From Diadema setosum (Eukaryota; Echinodermata; Echinoidea; Diadematoida; Diadematidae), in NCBI GenBank assembly GCA_033980235.1, contig CM067075.1:12250292-12314291 (forward strand): DNA of 64,000 nt. The letters are read 5' to 3'. Both the position numbers and the translations under genes were made by a program. Of the stretch, positions 26,873 to 41,700 are shown one piece after another (position 1 is the stretch's first letter; each line of letters opens with the position of its first letter). The notes beneath the pieces are model-generated. The model had not been told where the DNA came from. It searched no databases and was given only the letters and a program-made list of their open reading frames with translations.

Positions 26873-29658
26873 TATGCTATTTCATAATCATTATGAAATG
26901 TTAAACGCGTGCCCACTGCAAAGTGGGTAATTATCATTTTTTTAAAATCAAATTTAATCATGTACATGACATAATAACGGAATAAGCGCTTTGCCGAATT
27001 GTGCAGTTCATTAGGTTCAACTGAATCTTCGGACTTTAACCCTACAAAGCCCAAGCTATTTTGACCCTTCCCAGGTCCAAGGGGGCTCATTGTGACCCCC
27101 TATAGATTTTTTTTTTTCATTATTTGATGTATCACTGTCGTATTCAGTACAACAGTAGAGGAACTCACATACCTACATTGCTCTGTCTTTGAACTTTTTC
27201 ACCCATCACTGGTCTCAGTCGTCATAATGAATAAATACATGGAAAATATGCCAAAATCATTTATATATATAATTCCTTTATCATTCAATGTATCACTCTC
27301 ATGTTTGGCACATGGGTAGAGCAACTTAAATTGTATGTGTCTCGGTGACAAAGTTGCCAGTTTGTGATTGACATGACAACCAGTCACATCAAACATAGGT
27401 GGATTATATTCAAAATTCTGAATGGGCAAGCCCCCAAGTATCTCACAGATTTCGTTTCTTTACGTTCCACTACTTCCTTATGATCCCTCCGTTCATCCTC
27501 TACAATGCAGTTGACTCCTGGACCTCATTCTTCCACAAAATATGGTAATCGTGATTTTTCTTTAATTGCTCCTTCTCTCTGGAATTCTCTACCTGTCTAT
27601 ATACATCTACTACTTCCGTTAATCAGTTTAAGACTCTGCTAAAAAACTTATCTTTTTAGTAGATAGTCCTTTGGAATGGTACAGTTGTGGGTCGATCGAT
27701 GGATGTGCACACTGATTTTGATTTTCAGTACTTATCGCATTTATACACTGTATCTATTTTTTGTATTTTGTATTTGTAATTCTGTATTATTTTGGACAAA
27801 TATTGTTTTTTCCGGTAAACTGCACGCTTAGAAACCTCTGTATTAAGCGCCTTATAACTGTACTGTATCATTATTATTATTATTATCATTATATACCAAC
27901 ACATTTGCAATGAAGTTTCCGGAAAGTCACCAAATTTTGTTGGGTTTTAGCTAAGGTTGTAGGAGAGGCCAATGAAAATTTACCCTTGGGCTTCATAGAG
28001 TATAAGAGTCTGCATAAAGACCAATATAGAGAAAAAAATAGTTGTTGTAGTTGTTCCTTTTGTTGCTTTGCATCCTCCTCTACTTTTGGGGGCAGTTTGA
28101 AAGTATAGCAGATAAAACTAATCAGGGAAAGGCGCTTTGAAAGAAAACAATAAATGCGTTGAGGAATTACCTATTTCAATACATCCTCTGAAGGAGACAG
28201 TGAAATCTGAGAGGGACGGTAGATCAGCACTGCTCACGGTAACGATAAATGACTTCACTGGTTTCAGCTGTAATCTATCCAACGGGAACATTCCAATTTG
28301 GCTCTCTGATGGATTCACTGTACTGGACGATGATTCAGTTGAACCATCGTAAAAGGTGATATCACTTATTTGGATGCTGCTTGGAATCTGTCCACTGGGT
28401 GAAGATGGCGTTATGGTCAAAGTTGATACCTTGACTCGCACGTTACTGTCTCTTCCACTAAAAGCAATTTTGACGTATTTATCTTGATCCAACTGAGTAT
28501 CGTCGACTGTCACGCTTTCAGTTTCCACCGGACCAACTCCGCTGAAGTCATCAAGTGTTATCTTCACCGAGCTTGTTGCATCGACAGGTAGCGGTTCATT
28601 ACATTCACCTGCTGAATTAATGGATTAATGGATTAAAGAGATACAATTTTGGTAGTATCTATATCGAGAAGAATTTATATACAAAAAAAAAAACTACTTT
28701 AAACGGTTATAATACGAAAGATAATTTTCAGTCATGAGATATAGCAGAAAGCATGTTTTATAGGCTGAGTGAACAGTGTATATTTCCGTGGGCAGTAAAT
28801 TGCCTAAAGTGTTTTAAACAATCTCCACAAGAATTCACAGAGATTAAGGCGCACTGTGATACACGTCGTCATCATTGGGAACAAAGAAAGAAAGAAAGAA
28901 GGAGTTGCACATATCAACCACAGAAAAAGAAAATAATTTCAACAAGGGACGGTTTGCTTCTAAAAATACAATAGTCACCTTCTGTGGTGGTTGGTGCTGT
29001 TGTTGGAGGTGCAGTGGTAGTTTCAGCTGCAAATGGTAAATAATGAATGGAAATAAATCAAAATGTTGTTGGATATATAGCAATAAAATTGGAAATTTCA
29101 GATGAATTAAAACATAGCAAGGAAATAATAATTGCATGCAACTAACTATTAAAAGGTGATTGCCAATGCATATGCCGGTCAGCATTCTTAAGGTTTTACC
29201 TAAAGTTGCATACACGAGTTTTGTGTGTGAGTGTGTGTGTTCATAGAGTATGCATGTGACAGGATACACGACATTTGGTATAATTTATGATACTTCATAG
29301 ATTGTAGCAGAGCTGTGCAGTGCTCATTTAATAGTATTGGAGGAGCCCTGTTTCATAATTAGTATCTTGTGCCTAATTTCTATAGGCGACAACATAAATA
29401 GTGAAAAGGAAAAGGCTTTAACCGATGCTTTGAAATAGCTAGCAGAATTACTGGATTACTCCAGGAACGTGAGGAGGAAAATACTTCTATACATAGCATC
29501 AAGTATTTAGTAGACTATAGGTGCACAATAGTATCTTGTGTCAGCAATAAATTGCCTGTTTTGAAACGAATCACATGACAATTTTGTACAGGGTAAGGTG
29601 GACTGTGAAATATGTCAATAATATGGGGGGGGGGGGGGAAATCGCACATCAACAACAC

Positions 29659-29716
<58 letters not shown>

Positions 29717-32700
29717 CAATGATTCGGGACAGTTTGCTTTAAATGATGGAATAGTCACCTTTTGTTGTAGATTGTGCCGTTGTTCGAGGAGCAGGCGTGG
29801 TTTCTTCTGGTATGCGTAAATGATAAAAGAAAACGATAAAAAAAGCGTCGTCTTCCAGCCATATGACTAGTCTTTTCAAATGAATTAAAACATTTTAAGA
29901 TGATAATATAAGCATGTTTGCAAAAAGAAAGAGTGATGATAATCACATGCTGCGCAGCATTCTTTATGCGTTACCGGGAACGGGACGATTTTTTTTTTTT
30001 AATGACATATGATATAACATTCGGTATAATTGTGAACCTTATTAAGCCGAGCTGTACAGCAGTGGGGTCAACAGTGAAAAGGGGGAGCCCAACATTTTAT
30101 TCATTGCATTGCAACTATTTTGCAGGCTGAAAAGAGAGGGTTTTAGCAGATGTTTGAAAAAAAAAATACTTCGGCATACTCCGCAAATCTGGGGAAAAAG
30201 AATATGTACATAGCATCAAGCTTATTAAAATAGATTAAAGTGCCGAGAGAGATAGATTGATAGAAATATATAGAGGAGAATGTCGTATGAATTTTGAAAT
30301 GATTTGGACGTGGATAATGGTCATTTTATTCATCAATTCAACCATGTTAGTGGCTACTTTTAAGGAATAAGCGCTTTGAAGAGTCATACGGTTTAGCATG
30401 TTCAACTGAATGCCTTGGACTTGAAAGAGTTTGCGTGGAAAACGTTGCTACCTCTAGTTTAGAGTGTAGTTTGAAAGTGTAACATATGAAGATATTTACT
30501 GTGATCTTAGTTGTATAACAACATTTATAATTTAATCCCATTTGTTTCTCAGTCTTTTTTTGCTATCCTGAAAGTTTTTCCCCCTCTGTTTTGGTGACCA
30601 ATAGCTTGAATGAATTAGTGAAAATGCAATTAAAGTTCCTTTTTTTTTTCGAAACACAGCGGTCCAAACCTAAATCCTCAGATGTAGGAAATTGACATAT
30701 TGTAACGATATTATGGAATAGATCCCCCTAAAATAACACCGAAGTTCATGGATCTTCATAGAGAGACAATGGTGACTAGCAGGGAAAGACGCTTTTACTC
30801 AAAACAAAATGGAAGTTGTACGATGATGTTCATTACCTATTTCAATACATCCTCTGAAGGAGACAGTGAAATCTGAGAGGGACGGTAGATCAGCACTGCT
30901 CACGGTAACGACAAAGGACTTCACTGGTTTCAGCTGTAATCTATCCAAGGGGAACATTCCAATTTGGCTCACTGATGGATTCACTGTACTGGACGATGGT
31001 TCGTTTGAACCATCGTAAAATGTGATATCACTTATTTGGATGCTGCTTGGAATCTGTCCACTGGGTGAAGATGGCGTTATGGTCAAAGATGATACCTTGA
31101 CTCGCACGTTACTGTCTCTTCCACTAAAAGCAATTTTGACGTATTTGTCTTGATCCAACTGATTATCGGGGACTGTCACGCTTTCAGTTTCCACCGCACC
31201 AACTCCGCTGAAGTCATCAAGTGTTATCTTCACCGAGCTGGTTGCATCGACAGGTAGCGGTTCATTACATTCACCTGCTGAATTAATGGATCCATACATT
31301 AAAGACATTTTACTTTTCCAGTGCGTATATCGAGAAAATGATAAGAAATTGACAACTGAAGCAGTTATAATCCAATGATAAGCTTATTACCTTGATAGTG
31401 AAGATAATCAGTTGCAAAATGAGGGAGAAAATTAACCCTTGATGTATAGGTCTAGCTAGCAGGAAACATATTTGATGGACTGAGATGCACAGTCTTTGAA
31501 ACGATCACGCGACGAATTTGTACGGAGTAAGACGGACTGTGAAATACATTATTAATATTGAGGACATAAAAAGAAGATGCACATCAACGGCAGAAAAACA
31601 CCATTTCAACGAGGGACAATCTGTTTATAGATAGGATAGTCACCTTCCGTGGTCGTTCGTGAGGTTGTTGGAGGAGCAGTTGTAGTTTGTGCTGTAAATG
31701 GTAAATAATAAATGAAAATCAATCAGAATGTGCGGGGGTTGTAGCAATTCAACTACATTTTTAGATGGTGATAACTTTGCACATCCAGCTAAGGTGGTTG
31801 TGATTGTACTGCGCACAACGTTCTTTCGGCTGCACCTAATGTTGTGACAGAGGATTCTTTTTGTTTTTAATAACACAGTCGGCCTGATATTTGGCGTTAT
31901 CAAAAAAACTTGCATGATTTTAAATGAACTGTGTAGTAATCATGTTTGAAAGTGTATAAGCTGGGCTCCGTTTTCTACTATTACATTGCACCCACTTTGT
32001 AGGTGAGATTATTTCTAGTTGGAAAGAAAGGGCTTTAAGTGATGTTTAGAAATAGCTGACTGGCATACTCCAGGTACCCAAGGATGAAAATAATCCCATT
32101 CACAGCATAAAGCATGTTTGATAGAAGACAGGGGTATACACAATGTGTGATCTTGTGCCAACGATAAACTGCCATGTGTTGTGTACTAAGCAATTACGCG
32201 ACGAATTTGAACAGAGCATAGCGGGCTGCGAAAAACATCAATTAAGCCATCGAGGATGATTTGCTCTTGCCAGAATACACATTTCCATAGACACCTACTA
32301 GAGTATAATCGGGACTAGTCTTCAACGGGTCAATACTGAGAGGGGGAAAATGAATCCGCCCATCAACCGCAGAAAAAGGCAATAATAATGATAATACGCA
32401 GTTATTAATAAGGGTCAGTTTGCAACTGATTGACAAATTGCCCTACATCGACGTAAATAAGCACTGAATTGATCAGTGTTTTTTTAGTAGTAGCCATGAT
32501 AAAAAATCATGGGCGTACATACTCGATGTAGGGCAATTTGTCAATCAGTTGCAATGAAAACATCTCGACGGAAGAAATTCATGAATTTGAATAAGGGTCA
32601 GTTTGTTTTAAGTTAGGATAGTCACCTTCCGTTGTCGTTTGTTCGGTTGTTCGAGGAGCAGGGGTGGTTTCTTGAGCTATACGTAAATGATGAAATAATT

Positions 32701-35700
32701 TAATAAAATGTATATATAATTATATATATATATATAATCGGCTTGTAGGCAAACGACTGGCTATTCAAATGAATTGAAATATTGCAAGGTGATAACAGTA
32801 CATCCAACGAAGGTGATTATGATATCATATTCCGCCCAGCATTCGTCAGGTTTTACCTGAAGAGTGTAGCACGAGAAAACAATTTGTAAATGGCAAAAAT
32901 ATTGTAGGATACAACATAGACTATTGATGTTATTGTGAAACTTATGCCAAGCTGCACAGGAGCAAGGTCAAAGTGTTAAGGAGGAACTAACATTCTATTC
33001 ATTATGTATTGTTGCTATTTTGTCGGCGAGATTATCTATTGCTGAAAAAATAAATAAAGGGATGATGATATAGTATTGGTTGAGGTAAGGATTCGGCTTT
33101 AACTTTTTGCAAGATACTTAAAGTGAAAACAGTTCTGGTAAGGGTTTGAGAACCCGTCTTGCACCATATATTTCATATTTGCTTGCAATATATCGGAAGA
33201 GTTTACCAAGAAACTTACTTGGCTGACGCGATTTGCCGGGATGATGAGTTGTTTCGGAGTATTTTGAGATCAAAAATAAAAGTCGGTATACCAACTTTTA
33301 TTTCAGAAGGATCCAGGTTAACTCGGTCTCTGGGACAACTCGGCCCTATTTCAGACAATTCATACGCAGTTCGTGATTGCCATAACATGGCGCACGTTCA
33401 TTTTGTAGGCGCGCCACAGAGCTTCTTTGATGCACGCGTTGTATCAACTCGGCCCATAACTGCGACCAGCCAGAACGCGAAGCGCTTTCATAGTAGGCCT
33501 ACAACACTGTACAATAAAGAGCGACAACACGGCCCCACCATCAACGTGAGTCCGAGTTAGCCTGGCCCCGATCTGTTAAGTTCTGATATTTTTTTTTTTG
33601 TTGATATTTCGCATTTTCGTCGTTACCCAACGGAAATCTTTATTACAGCGTTATTCCACACATTTAAGCATACGCGTACATTTTGGAGCGAATTGTGACA
33701 ATTTTGCAGGCGTACCAGAACTATGTTTTGCCTTTAAACCACTGTATGAAATGTTAAGAAGCATACAATTAGAAGAGAAATTCAAGCTTGATTTTGATGA
33801 AAACTGGTTTTGAAATGGCTGAGATAGCTCAAAACAAAATGTAACAGCGATCCTAATAAGAGGTGGGTTCCACTTTTTATTAGGATTGCTTTGTTTGAGA
33901 TATCTCAGTATTTTCAAAAAACAATTTTCATCAAATGAGCTTTGAAAACCTTTTAGCATTATATTATGCTCTTTCATATTCTATAACAGGTTTCTCATTA
34001 TCTTCGAAAAAAAAAATTGTCATCCAAAAGTGTTGAAAACCTGAAGCCCCATCTCAATCGTAACTATATTATCCCTTTCAGCGGATGTGAGGAAATTACT
34101 GCCTTGGCATACTTCGCGGGAATTTGGGGGAGAAAACAAAATCATTACATAACAGTTAAGGTATTTTACAGACGGAGGTGCCAAGAGAGATATGCAGATA
34201 GATAGATGCACAATTTGAGAGAAAGAAAGAGAAGGGTAATAATATTTCACATAAATCTAAAATGTTCCAATGGAGCCGTGGTAATTTTCTTTCTTTTTTC
34301 ACCAAATAAAACCGTGTGCATAGCTTAAATGAATAAGCGCTTTGACGAAAGATACAGTCGGGATGAACAGCTGAGTGTCTTGGACTGACAGAGTCTGCCC
34401 GTCGACTAGAAAATGCGAGGAAAACAAGTAGTTGTGCGTGTTTTTGCAACTACCTCTAGTTTAGGGTGTCGTTTGAAAGGGTAACAGATGAAGCTATATA
34501 TACCCACGTGTGTCGTAGATCAGAAACATTCGGAATTGATCTAATCTGCTTTTGAAAACTTTTTTCTGTGTGTTCTTGCAAGCTTTTGTTTTCGTTTGTT
34601 TCATTTTGGGGTCCTATGATGTAAATGATTTAATGAACACGCCTTTAAAGTTCCTCTACGAAAAGAAGCGGTCCAATTTTACATCCCCAAATGTAGGAAA
34701 TTCAATTATATATTCTAAAGATTTTGTCGAATAATTTTGCAGATAAAAACAAAAATAAGAATTAATCACCGTGGATCTTCGCAGAAAGCAAACGATGAAT
34801 CGATAATTAAAAGTTACCCCCTAGTTTCAACGGTATGAGTAACGTTTTACGATAATAATTCCGGCTCCTCATACATGCCTATTACCTGTAACTTGAACAA
34901 GTTCCCTGCTATCTAAACTTATGTTTGAATAGATTCCGTTTCAACTGAAAATCAGGGCAAGACGCTTTGAAAGAAAAAAAAATCATTTGTGTTGGAAATT
35001 ACCTATTTCAATGCATCCTCTGAAGGAGACAGTAAAATCTGAGAGGGACGGTAGATCAGCACTGCTCACAGTAACGATAAATGACTTCACTGGTTTCAAC
35101 TGTAATCTATCCAACGGGAACATTCCAATTTGGCTCACTGATGGATTCACTGTACTGGACGATGGTTCGTTTGAACCGTCGTAAAATGTGATGTCACTTA
35201 TTTGGATGCTGCTTGGAATCTGTCCACTGGGTGAAGATGGCGTTATGGTCAAAGATGATACCTTGACTCGCACGTTACTGTCTCTTCCACTAAAAGCGAT
35301 TTTGACGTATTTGTCTTGATCAAACTGAGAATCGTCGACTGTCACGCTTTCAGTTTCCACCGGACCAACTCCGCTGAAGTCATCAAGTGTTATCTTCACC
35401 GAGCTGGTTGCATCGACAGGTAGTAGTTCATTACATTCACCTGCTGAATTGATCGATTTGTAGAGTTAGGAACATATTGACAATAAACTAGACTTAGAAA
35501 TTTGTTAGGATGACAAATCTGGTGATTCTGATTCGCTATACGCTGCTATAGTTAAGGTTCCAACATAGGCGTATCGAAAACTTGGTTAAAAATCGTCCAA
35601 GGATTAGTGAGCGGTTTCTAAATGAACAATGATATTTAAGATGGCATATAAATAGAAGAACCGAATGTTAAAGAGATAACTCGGAATGTCGTAGATTTTA

Positions 35701-38700
35701 ACTTATTATGTAAAGGTGATGACGTCATTACAGAAAAAAAATGTCATTCACTTAGAATAGAATTTCAGAAACTGTGATAGACTGAAATTGACCTTTGGCT
35801 ATAATTCGCATAGCCAAGAGTCACGGAGGTGTTGTCTTATTTAATGATATTATCTGTCATTGTCCAAATACAGTGTAAGTGCAAAAACATGAGAGCAATA
35901 GGTCATGTCGTACATGAAATGTAATCAAATTAGAATATTTGTCCTTGCTCCCCAATTTGAATAGTCAAAAAGTCGTCTGAGAAAAAATATGTCATGATAG
36001 AATAATCTAATTTACGCGCCCTAACTGTTTGCGGATATACGAATTATAGACCATATCATTTTCTAAGAAACAAAAACAAAGACTTCGGATTTTGGCCCCA
36101 ATTTGCATAGCCAATGAAAATATCAATTTGCAGAACTCTATATGTCTGAAAAAATATAGGGGCAACAGTGTGTTCATTTCTTAAGTCTTTTGACCCCTTA
36201 CCCTAATTTGAATAGCCAAGATGACATCTGATGTTATGTCACTAAAAATGATCCGTTTGACTTTGTTTGTGTACTTTAGTAGCTCACATTAAACAACAAG
36301 GTGTCTTGTTGTTGTAGACAACAACTTGCCAAATATTTTACCAATTACATTATAATCTTAGCAGAGTAAGACTGACTATGGGATCATTATTAGTCAATTA
36401 GGGTGTGTGTTTTTTTTTTCCTCCGGTCGCTCATCAAGCTAAGGATTTTTAAAAGTCGTTTAAATTAGGGATAGTTACCTTCCGTTGTTGTTCGTTCGGT
36501 TGTTCGAAGAGCAGGGGTGGTTTCTTCTGCAGCACGTAAAATGATTTAAAAAAAAAGCATGACAAATTTGGTCGGGTTGTACCAGGCCATTAAAGATGAT
36601 CAGAACATGACATGGATACACTGAAATTGACGACAATTGTTTTCTTCTTTTTTTCATATTGAACATTTTGTCATTAATTTTTAGGATCGTTATGAGAGAA
36701 GAAAGTATCACACCGTAGTAGAGAACAGAAGGCATCGTTCTCCGTAGTGACAAGACAATTCTTAAAAAATACACGCAGACATATGATAAAAACCTAGATC
36801 GCCTACCCACACAACATGGAAACACACACAAGTACACTCACCTTGACAAACCGCACAACACGACCCTTCCTCCTTTATCTGCTTCTCCTGTTCGGTAGAA
36901 ATGCGGAAAACGGAAAGATTCAATGAGACGATGAAAGTATCACGTGATCACATTGGTCCACACTTTCATTTCCTGCCCAAAGCGGCATATAATATAAATG
37001 TTTTGTACACCCAACGGAAAATTTGAAGCATTCTGATGAAAAAAAATCAGACCTTGCTTAGGAGCTGTTTATGTTATCATTACATTTATGGAGCACGGAA
37101 ATAAAGACTATACTGCCTCTGAAAAAAAGGCCTATGTATAAGTGAAATCCCTCCGTTCCTGAAAGGTAGTCACTACCATCTATATCATTATCTATGGAAT
37201 GGAACGCTTACGTCTCTGCCACAACAACGGGGGAAAAGTGCAATTATTGCATGTATACAATGTTCAAATTAATTGCAGTGAAAGGAGCAAAAGGAGACGA
37301 ATGCAATGGCAGAATTTTCATCAGAATGGGACATTTATATTTAAAGAAAGAAACGAAATCCAAGTGTTCACAAGTTTCCGCCAAAAAGAAAACAAAAACA
37401 AAAACGGGGCCTATATGCAACAATATAGCGGAGGTGATCTCAATTTGAATAGTCATTTTTACAAATAAACATTACGTTCCTGGGAGACAGTGATTCAGCA
37501 ACTACAATCCTTCCCCTGGGAGTCATGATTTGCTAAAGTTATCTATGAGTTACGTTTAAGGACAAAAATGATAAATCCACAACATACCACAGCGCATGTC
37601 AGTGGTTCACAAGTGGGACTGGAGCATCTGATCTCGTCCGAAATACAGTAGCACACAGCGCAGTCGTCACCGGGCTTCTTCCATGATGAAAATGGCTGTT
37701 CAAAGGAAAGAGAAATACACATACAAAATATCAATCACTTCATCATCGTTGTGATTGTGACTCTTTCTCGTCAGATATCTATTTCCAATTTAATGCCTCA
37801 AGTTTATGGATGTAGTAAAACCAGGAATGTAACGCTAAAAATTATATCAAAATTAATCATATCAATTTAATTTCAATTTAGCGGGAAGATACTCATGGTG
37901 AAAAAGACAATAAGGAGAATTATTTTGGCTGTAATTGAATTGATATACTACTACCACTCTTAATTCAGAGATACTAGATACATGATAATAATGATAATGA
38001 AAATATCGGTTAACACTAATTCTATAGCGCTACTGTCCATCAAAGAGATGTTTATGGCGTTATAAGGAGAAGTGGAAAATAAAAGTAAAGGATTTATATA
38101 TTCATGTCTTTATGGCACGTTAAAAATGTATGTTTACAGGGACTTTTTAAAGGACTTGACTTGAATGACGGACGTACGGTGACAAGAAAATCATTCCGGA
38201 CTTCTGGTCCCATGTGTAATAAAAAAAAAAAAAAAAAAAAAAAAAAAACGGAAATACAGTGGACTCCAGTTATAATGAAATCCTCGGGACCGCAGTTTTC
38301 TTTCGTTTTATGGAAATTTCGTTATAACCGAAAAATTAACAATCAAAAAGCATAGAGACGATAATGTTGCGGCCTGATTTTTTATTTCGTTGTAACCGGA
38401 ATTTCGTTATAACCGTGTTCGCTATAACGGGAGTGCACTATATAATGTTATTGTATACAAAGATAGGGAGGGGGTGGGAAAGAAAGGTATGTATATACTT
38501 GGTAGTTGGTATAATCAATATAAACACACTCACCTCGCGTAGAACCATGTTTTCATCTAGACAGGGACAGGATGACTTTAGTACACAGTCACTCCCGTTG
38601 AAGACCTTGTTGTTGGCGCAAGCCCCGCACACCTCCGACCCGGTCAACTCTGCTGGTATACTGCAGCCGCTGATGTACGAGCAGCAAACAGGATCACCAT

Positions 38701-41700
38701 GTGTGAATGTGTCGACGCAAGCTGCAAAAGACACATTAAACACACATGTTTTCGACTTTAACAGTAAGTACAAAATCACACCAAGATTTCAACATAAGCC
38801 AATCTACGTATACTTCGAACATGTATGTACAAAATGCATCACGAAAAGTCACATAAAATCTATTCCATTTTATATTTCTATCTTTTATGACATCTTCAAT
38901 GTTAGAAATGCACTGATGATGCTCTTATGAATGAATAGGAATCACATCGACCATTACCATTTTGGATGACTTATTAATAGATGGAGGGGAATGTGTCTTT
39001 CAAAAACAGCGGAGAAGGAAAGAGCCAAAACGCTATCATATAATACTTTGAGGTTACACTTCATACTTAGGACGAGATGTAGTACTACCGTGTTTAATAG
39101 GCAAAATTGTCAACTCGCTCCAAGCAAAAATTGATCTTACCTTCCGTCGTGAAAATAATGGTAGGTTCTTGAGTGCCTAAAGATCAAGAAAGGGGGGAGG
39201 GGGGAAAGAAAGAAATGCAGTAAATATATACATACGATTTTCGAAAAAGATGTGGAATACATTCTTCGTATTAGTTGTAAACGATATCAGTATAGGAGAT
39301 GTCTTTTCACTTGATATTTGGACTAAAGGGATTTGTAATTCACATTCCCAATACTGGGTCTGCCAAGTGTCCTGAATGGCCTGAATAAACTTGAATTGAA
39401 TTGAATTGAATTGAATTGAATTGAATTGAATTGAATTGAATTGAATCGAATGACCAGATTCTCGCACCAAAAGTGGCCAAAGATTTTAGTTTGGTGCTGT
39501 ACTTTCCTGCTGTTGTTCTTACAGTTTGACTTAATAGCACGCACTGTTGGTAATTATTATCTCATTCATCTCGTGTGTCTTGCAGCTAATGTATAACCCG
39601 TCTCCATATTTGTTATTCGAGAGTTGTCCCTTTTTTTTCTTTTCAAAACAAGCTCTACTTCATCTTCTCGTAATGTGTGGATGTGTGTCATTAAACATGA
39701 CAGTCATAAGGATGTTTCACATATTTTTCTGTTATGAAGTGAACGAATGTCAGTTAAACTCACTTGAGATTGGCTCGCACTGGCAGCAGTGGTCTTCGCT
39801 GAATACGAGGACTTCATCCTGTCAAAGAACACAATGTGAAAGATAAGTGGATAAATTCAACCATTTTGATCTCTTGTGACCGACGTTCACTAACTCTATC
39901 TCCGGAATAAGATCCTACCATTAATGTTTGTTCTGTTTGCGTCTTCTTTTTGCTTTTCCTCTTCTTCCTCTTAGTCTTCTTCTTCTTCTTCATTTTTCTC
40001 TTTCACCTTCTTCGGCTTGTCTCATTGATTGAGTTATCATTTCACGTTTCCGCATACCTCGCTCAGTTCTTTTCTTAACATGACCAAAAATAAAAGCAGC
40101 TAAAAAACAACAACAAACAAACAAAAAAGAGAGGGGAGTCAGTGAACACACTACTAAACGAAACTGCTACAACGGGGAACAAAAGAATTGTTTACTATGA
40201 TTAATTTGTTTTAGATCCAAGTGTTTTACTGTTAAAAATGTTCCCCAGCATATTCAGATTAACCGTATGTTACTTGTACATATATTTATATTCATATTTG
40301 CTAGAAATAAATGTCATTGCACTTGAACTTTAGCTAGTTTGCTTCCTCTTATCATGATATGTGGGAAAGTATATGATTATCAGATAGCTGTCGGCTTTTA
40401 AGATTTTTTTTCAAGGAAGATTGTACAGCTTAGTAGTACAATGACTACATGTTAATATAACAAATGACCACTTTGAAGATGTCAACCTGATTATCCATTG
40501 CAAATCAAAGGTACGTTGTATCAGAGAAAATCATGCGCAATATTTCAGGTACATATAGCGGCTTTTAGAACACGAGAAAGGGTGGGGGGGGGGGCTAGAG
40601 GGAGGGAGAGGAGGAAGAGAAATCAGATATGGAGTCGTGTCAAACACATATCGACTTACATAAGCACAGTCGGCGACATTTCGTGCACATGTCTTGAACA
40701 GATATCCGTCACTGTCATAAAAGCAGTTATCACAGTCCTCGTACACCTGGATCCTCGAAAGCTGAAGGAAGAAAGTTCAAGCAATTTAGGCTTTTATGCT
40801 CCTCGTGGCGCTATAAAACTGCCACGATGACATGGCATTCAAATTCACCACTACGCAAATAAATCAGTAACAATTTAAAATGTGGGTCTCTAATTTTCTC
40901 TTTATTTTCATTATCATTGATGCATTAATTCCATCTACACCTATTACGTGTCTTTATTTTGCTTATTTTCAAATTATTTGATTTTGTTTACTTTTAAATT
41001 ACTTACATTCAAGATTCAACTTACCCTGCATGGCTTTTCCGTAGGTACTGGTCTGCCTGTTGATGTTACTATAAAATAAACACACATCAATGATATGATT
41101 AATTGCGTATTACGAAAAAACAACAGCAAGGAATTAATGCAACTTTTTTACTATTATTTCTGTCCCCTTTCAACGTACAAATAAATTATGTGTTCATTGC
41201 CTTAATCACTGTATCCAACTCGTCTTTGTTGATACACAGAGACAGGTTATTCCTGATGTTTTTCGCAAATGTCTGTTCACAAGAGGGGAATCTAACAACC
41301 AACATTTCTGAACATACGTTCAAGAAAATAAATCAACACTCTGTGTCTATTTACAGTGTATAGCATACAAGCACATAATTGAAGGTACTACCATTGTGAG
41401 CAGTAATTAAGAAAACGAAAATGTTCGAGCTATTAGATTTGATGCATATGTTTCGGTCAGGTGTATCACAAACATCCTGCCACATAAAAATTTTGCAATA
41501 AAGCCTAAAATATAAGGAGATATCATTATCTTTTTTCACTTAACCATAACTGAAGACGGTTTAGACTAGAAGAAAGAAAGAATAATTGTAACTATTGTTC
41601 ATATTATGTATATTTAACAATACTTAACATCGTTTACATTGCTTAACTTTTTTACACTGGTTGTTTCTATCCCTAACTCACATTTTAGAACTATTTTGCA

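Noticed and set aside
26695..27090. 131-residue minus open frame
   Set aside because: Much of it is translated TA microsatellite (Tyr-Ile repeats).
33159..33560. 133-residue + strand open frame
   Set aside because: Lies in sequence nested inside a MITE, no recognisable domain or gene signals; treated as chance or transposon-derived.
38364..38930. 188-residue + strand open frame
   Set aside because: Overlaps the antisense of exon 38534-38721 and a Tigger-like MITE; the opposite strand gives a cysteine-rich exon with correct splice sites and phase.
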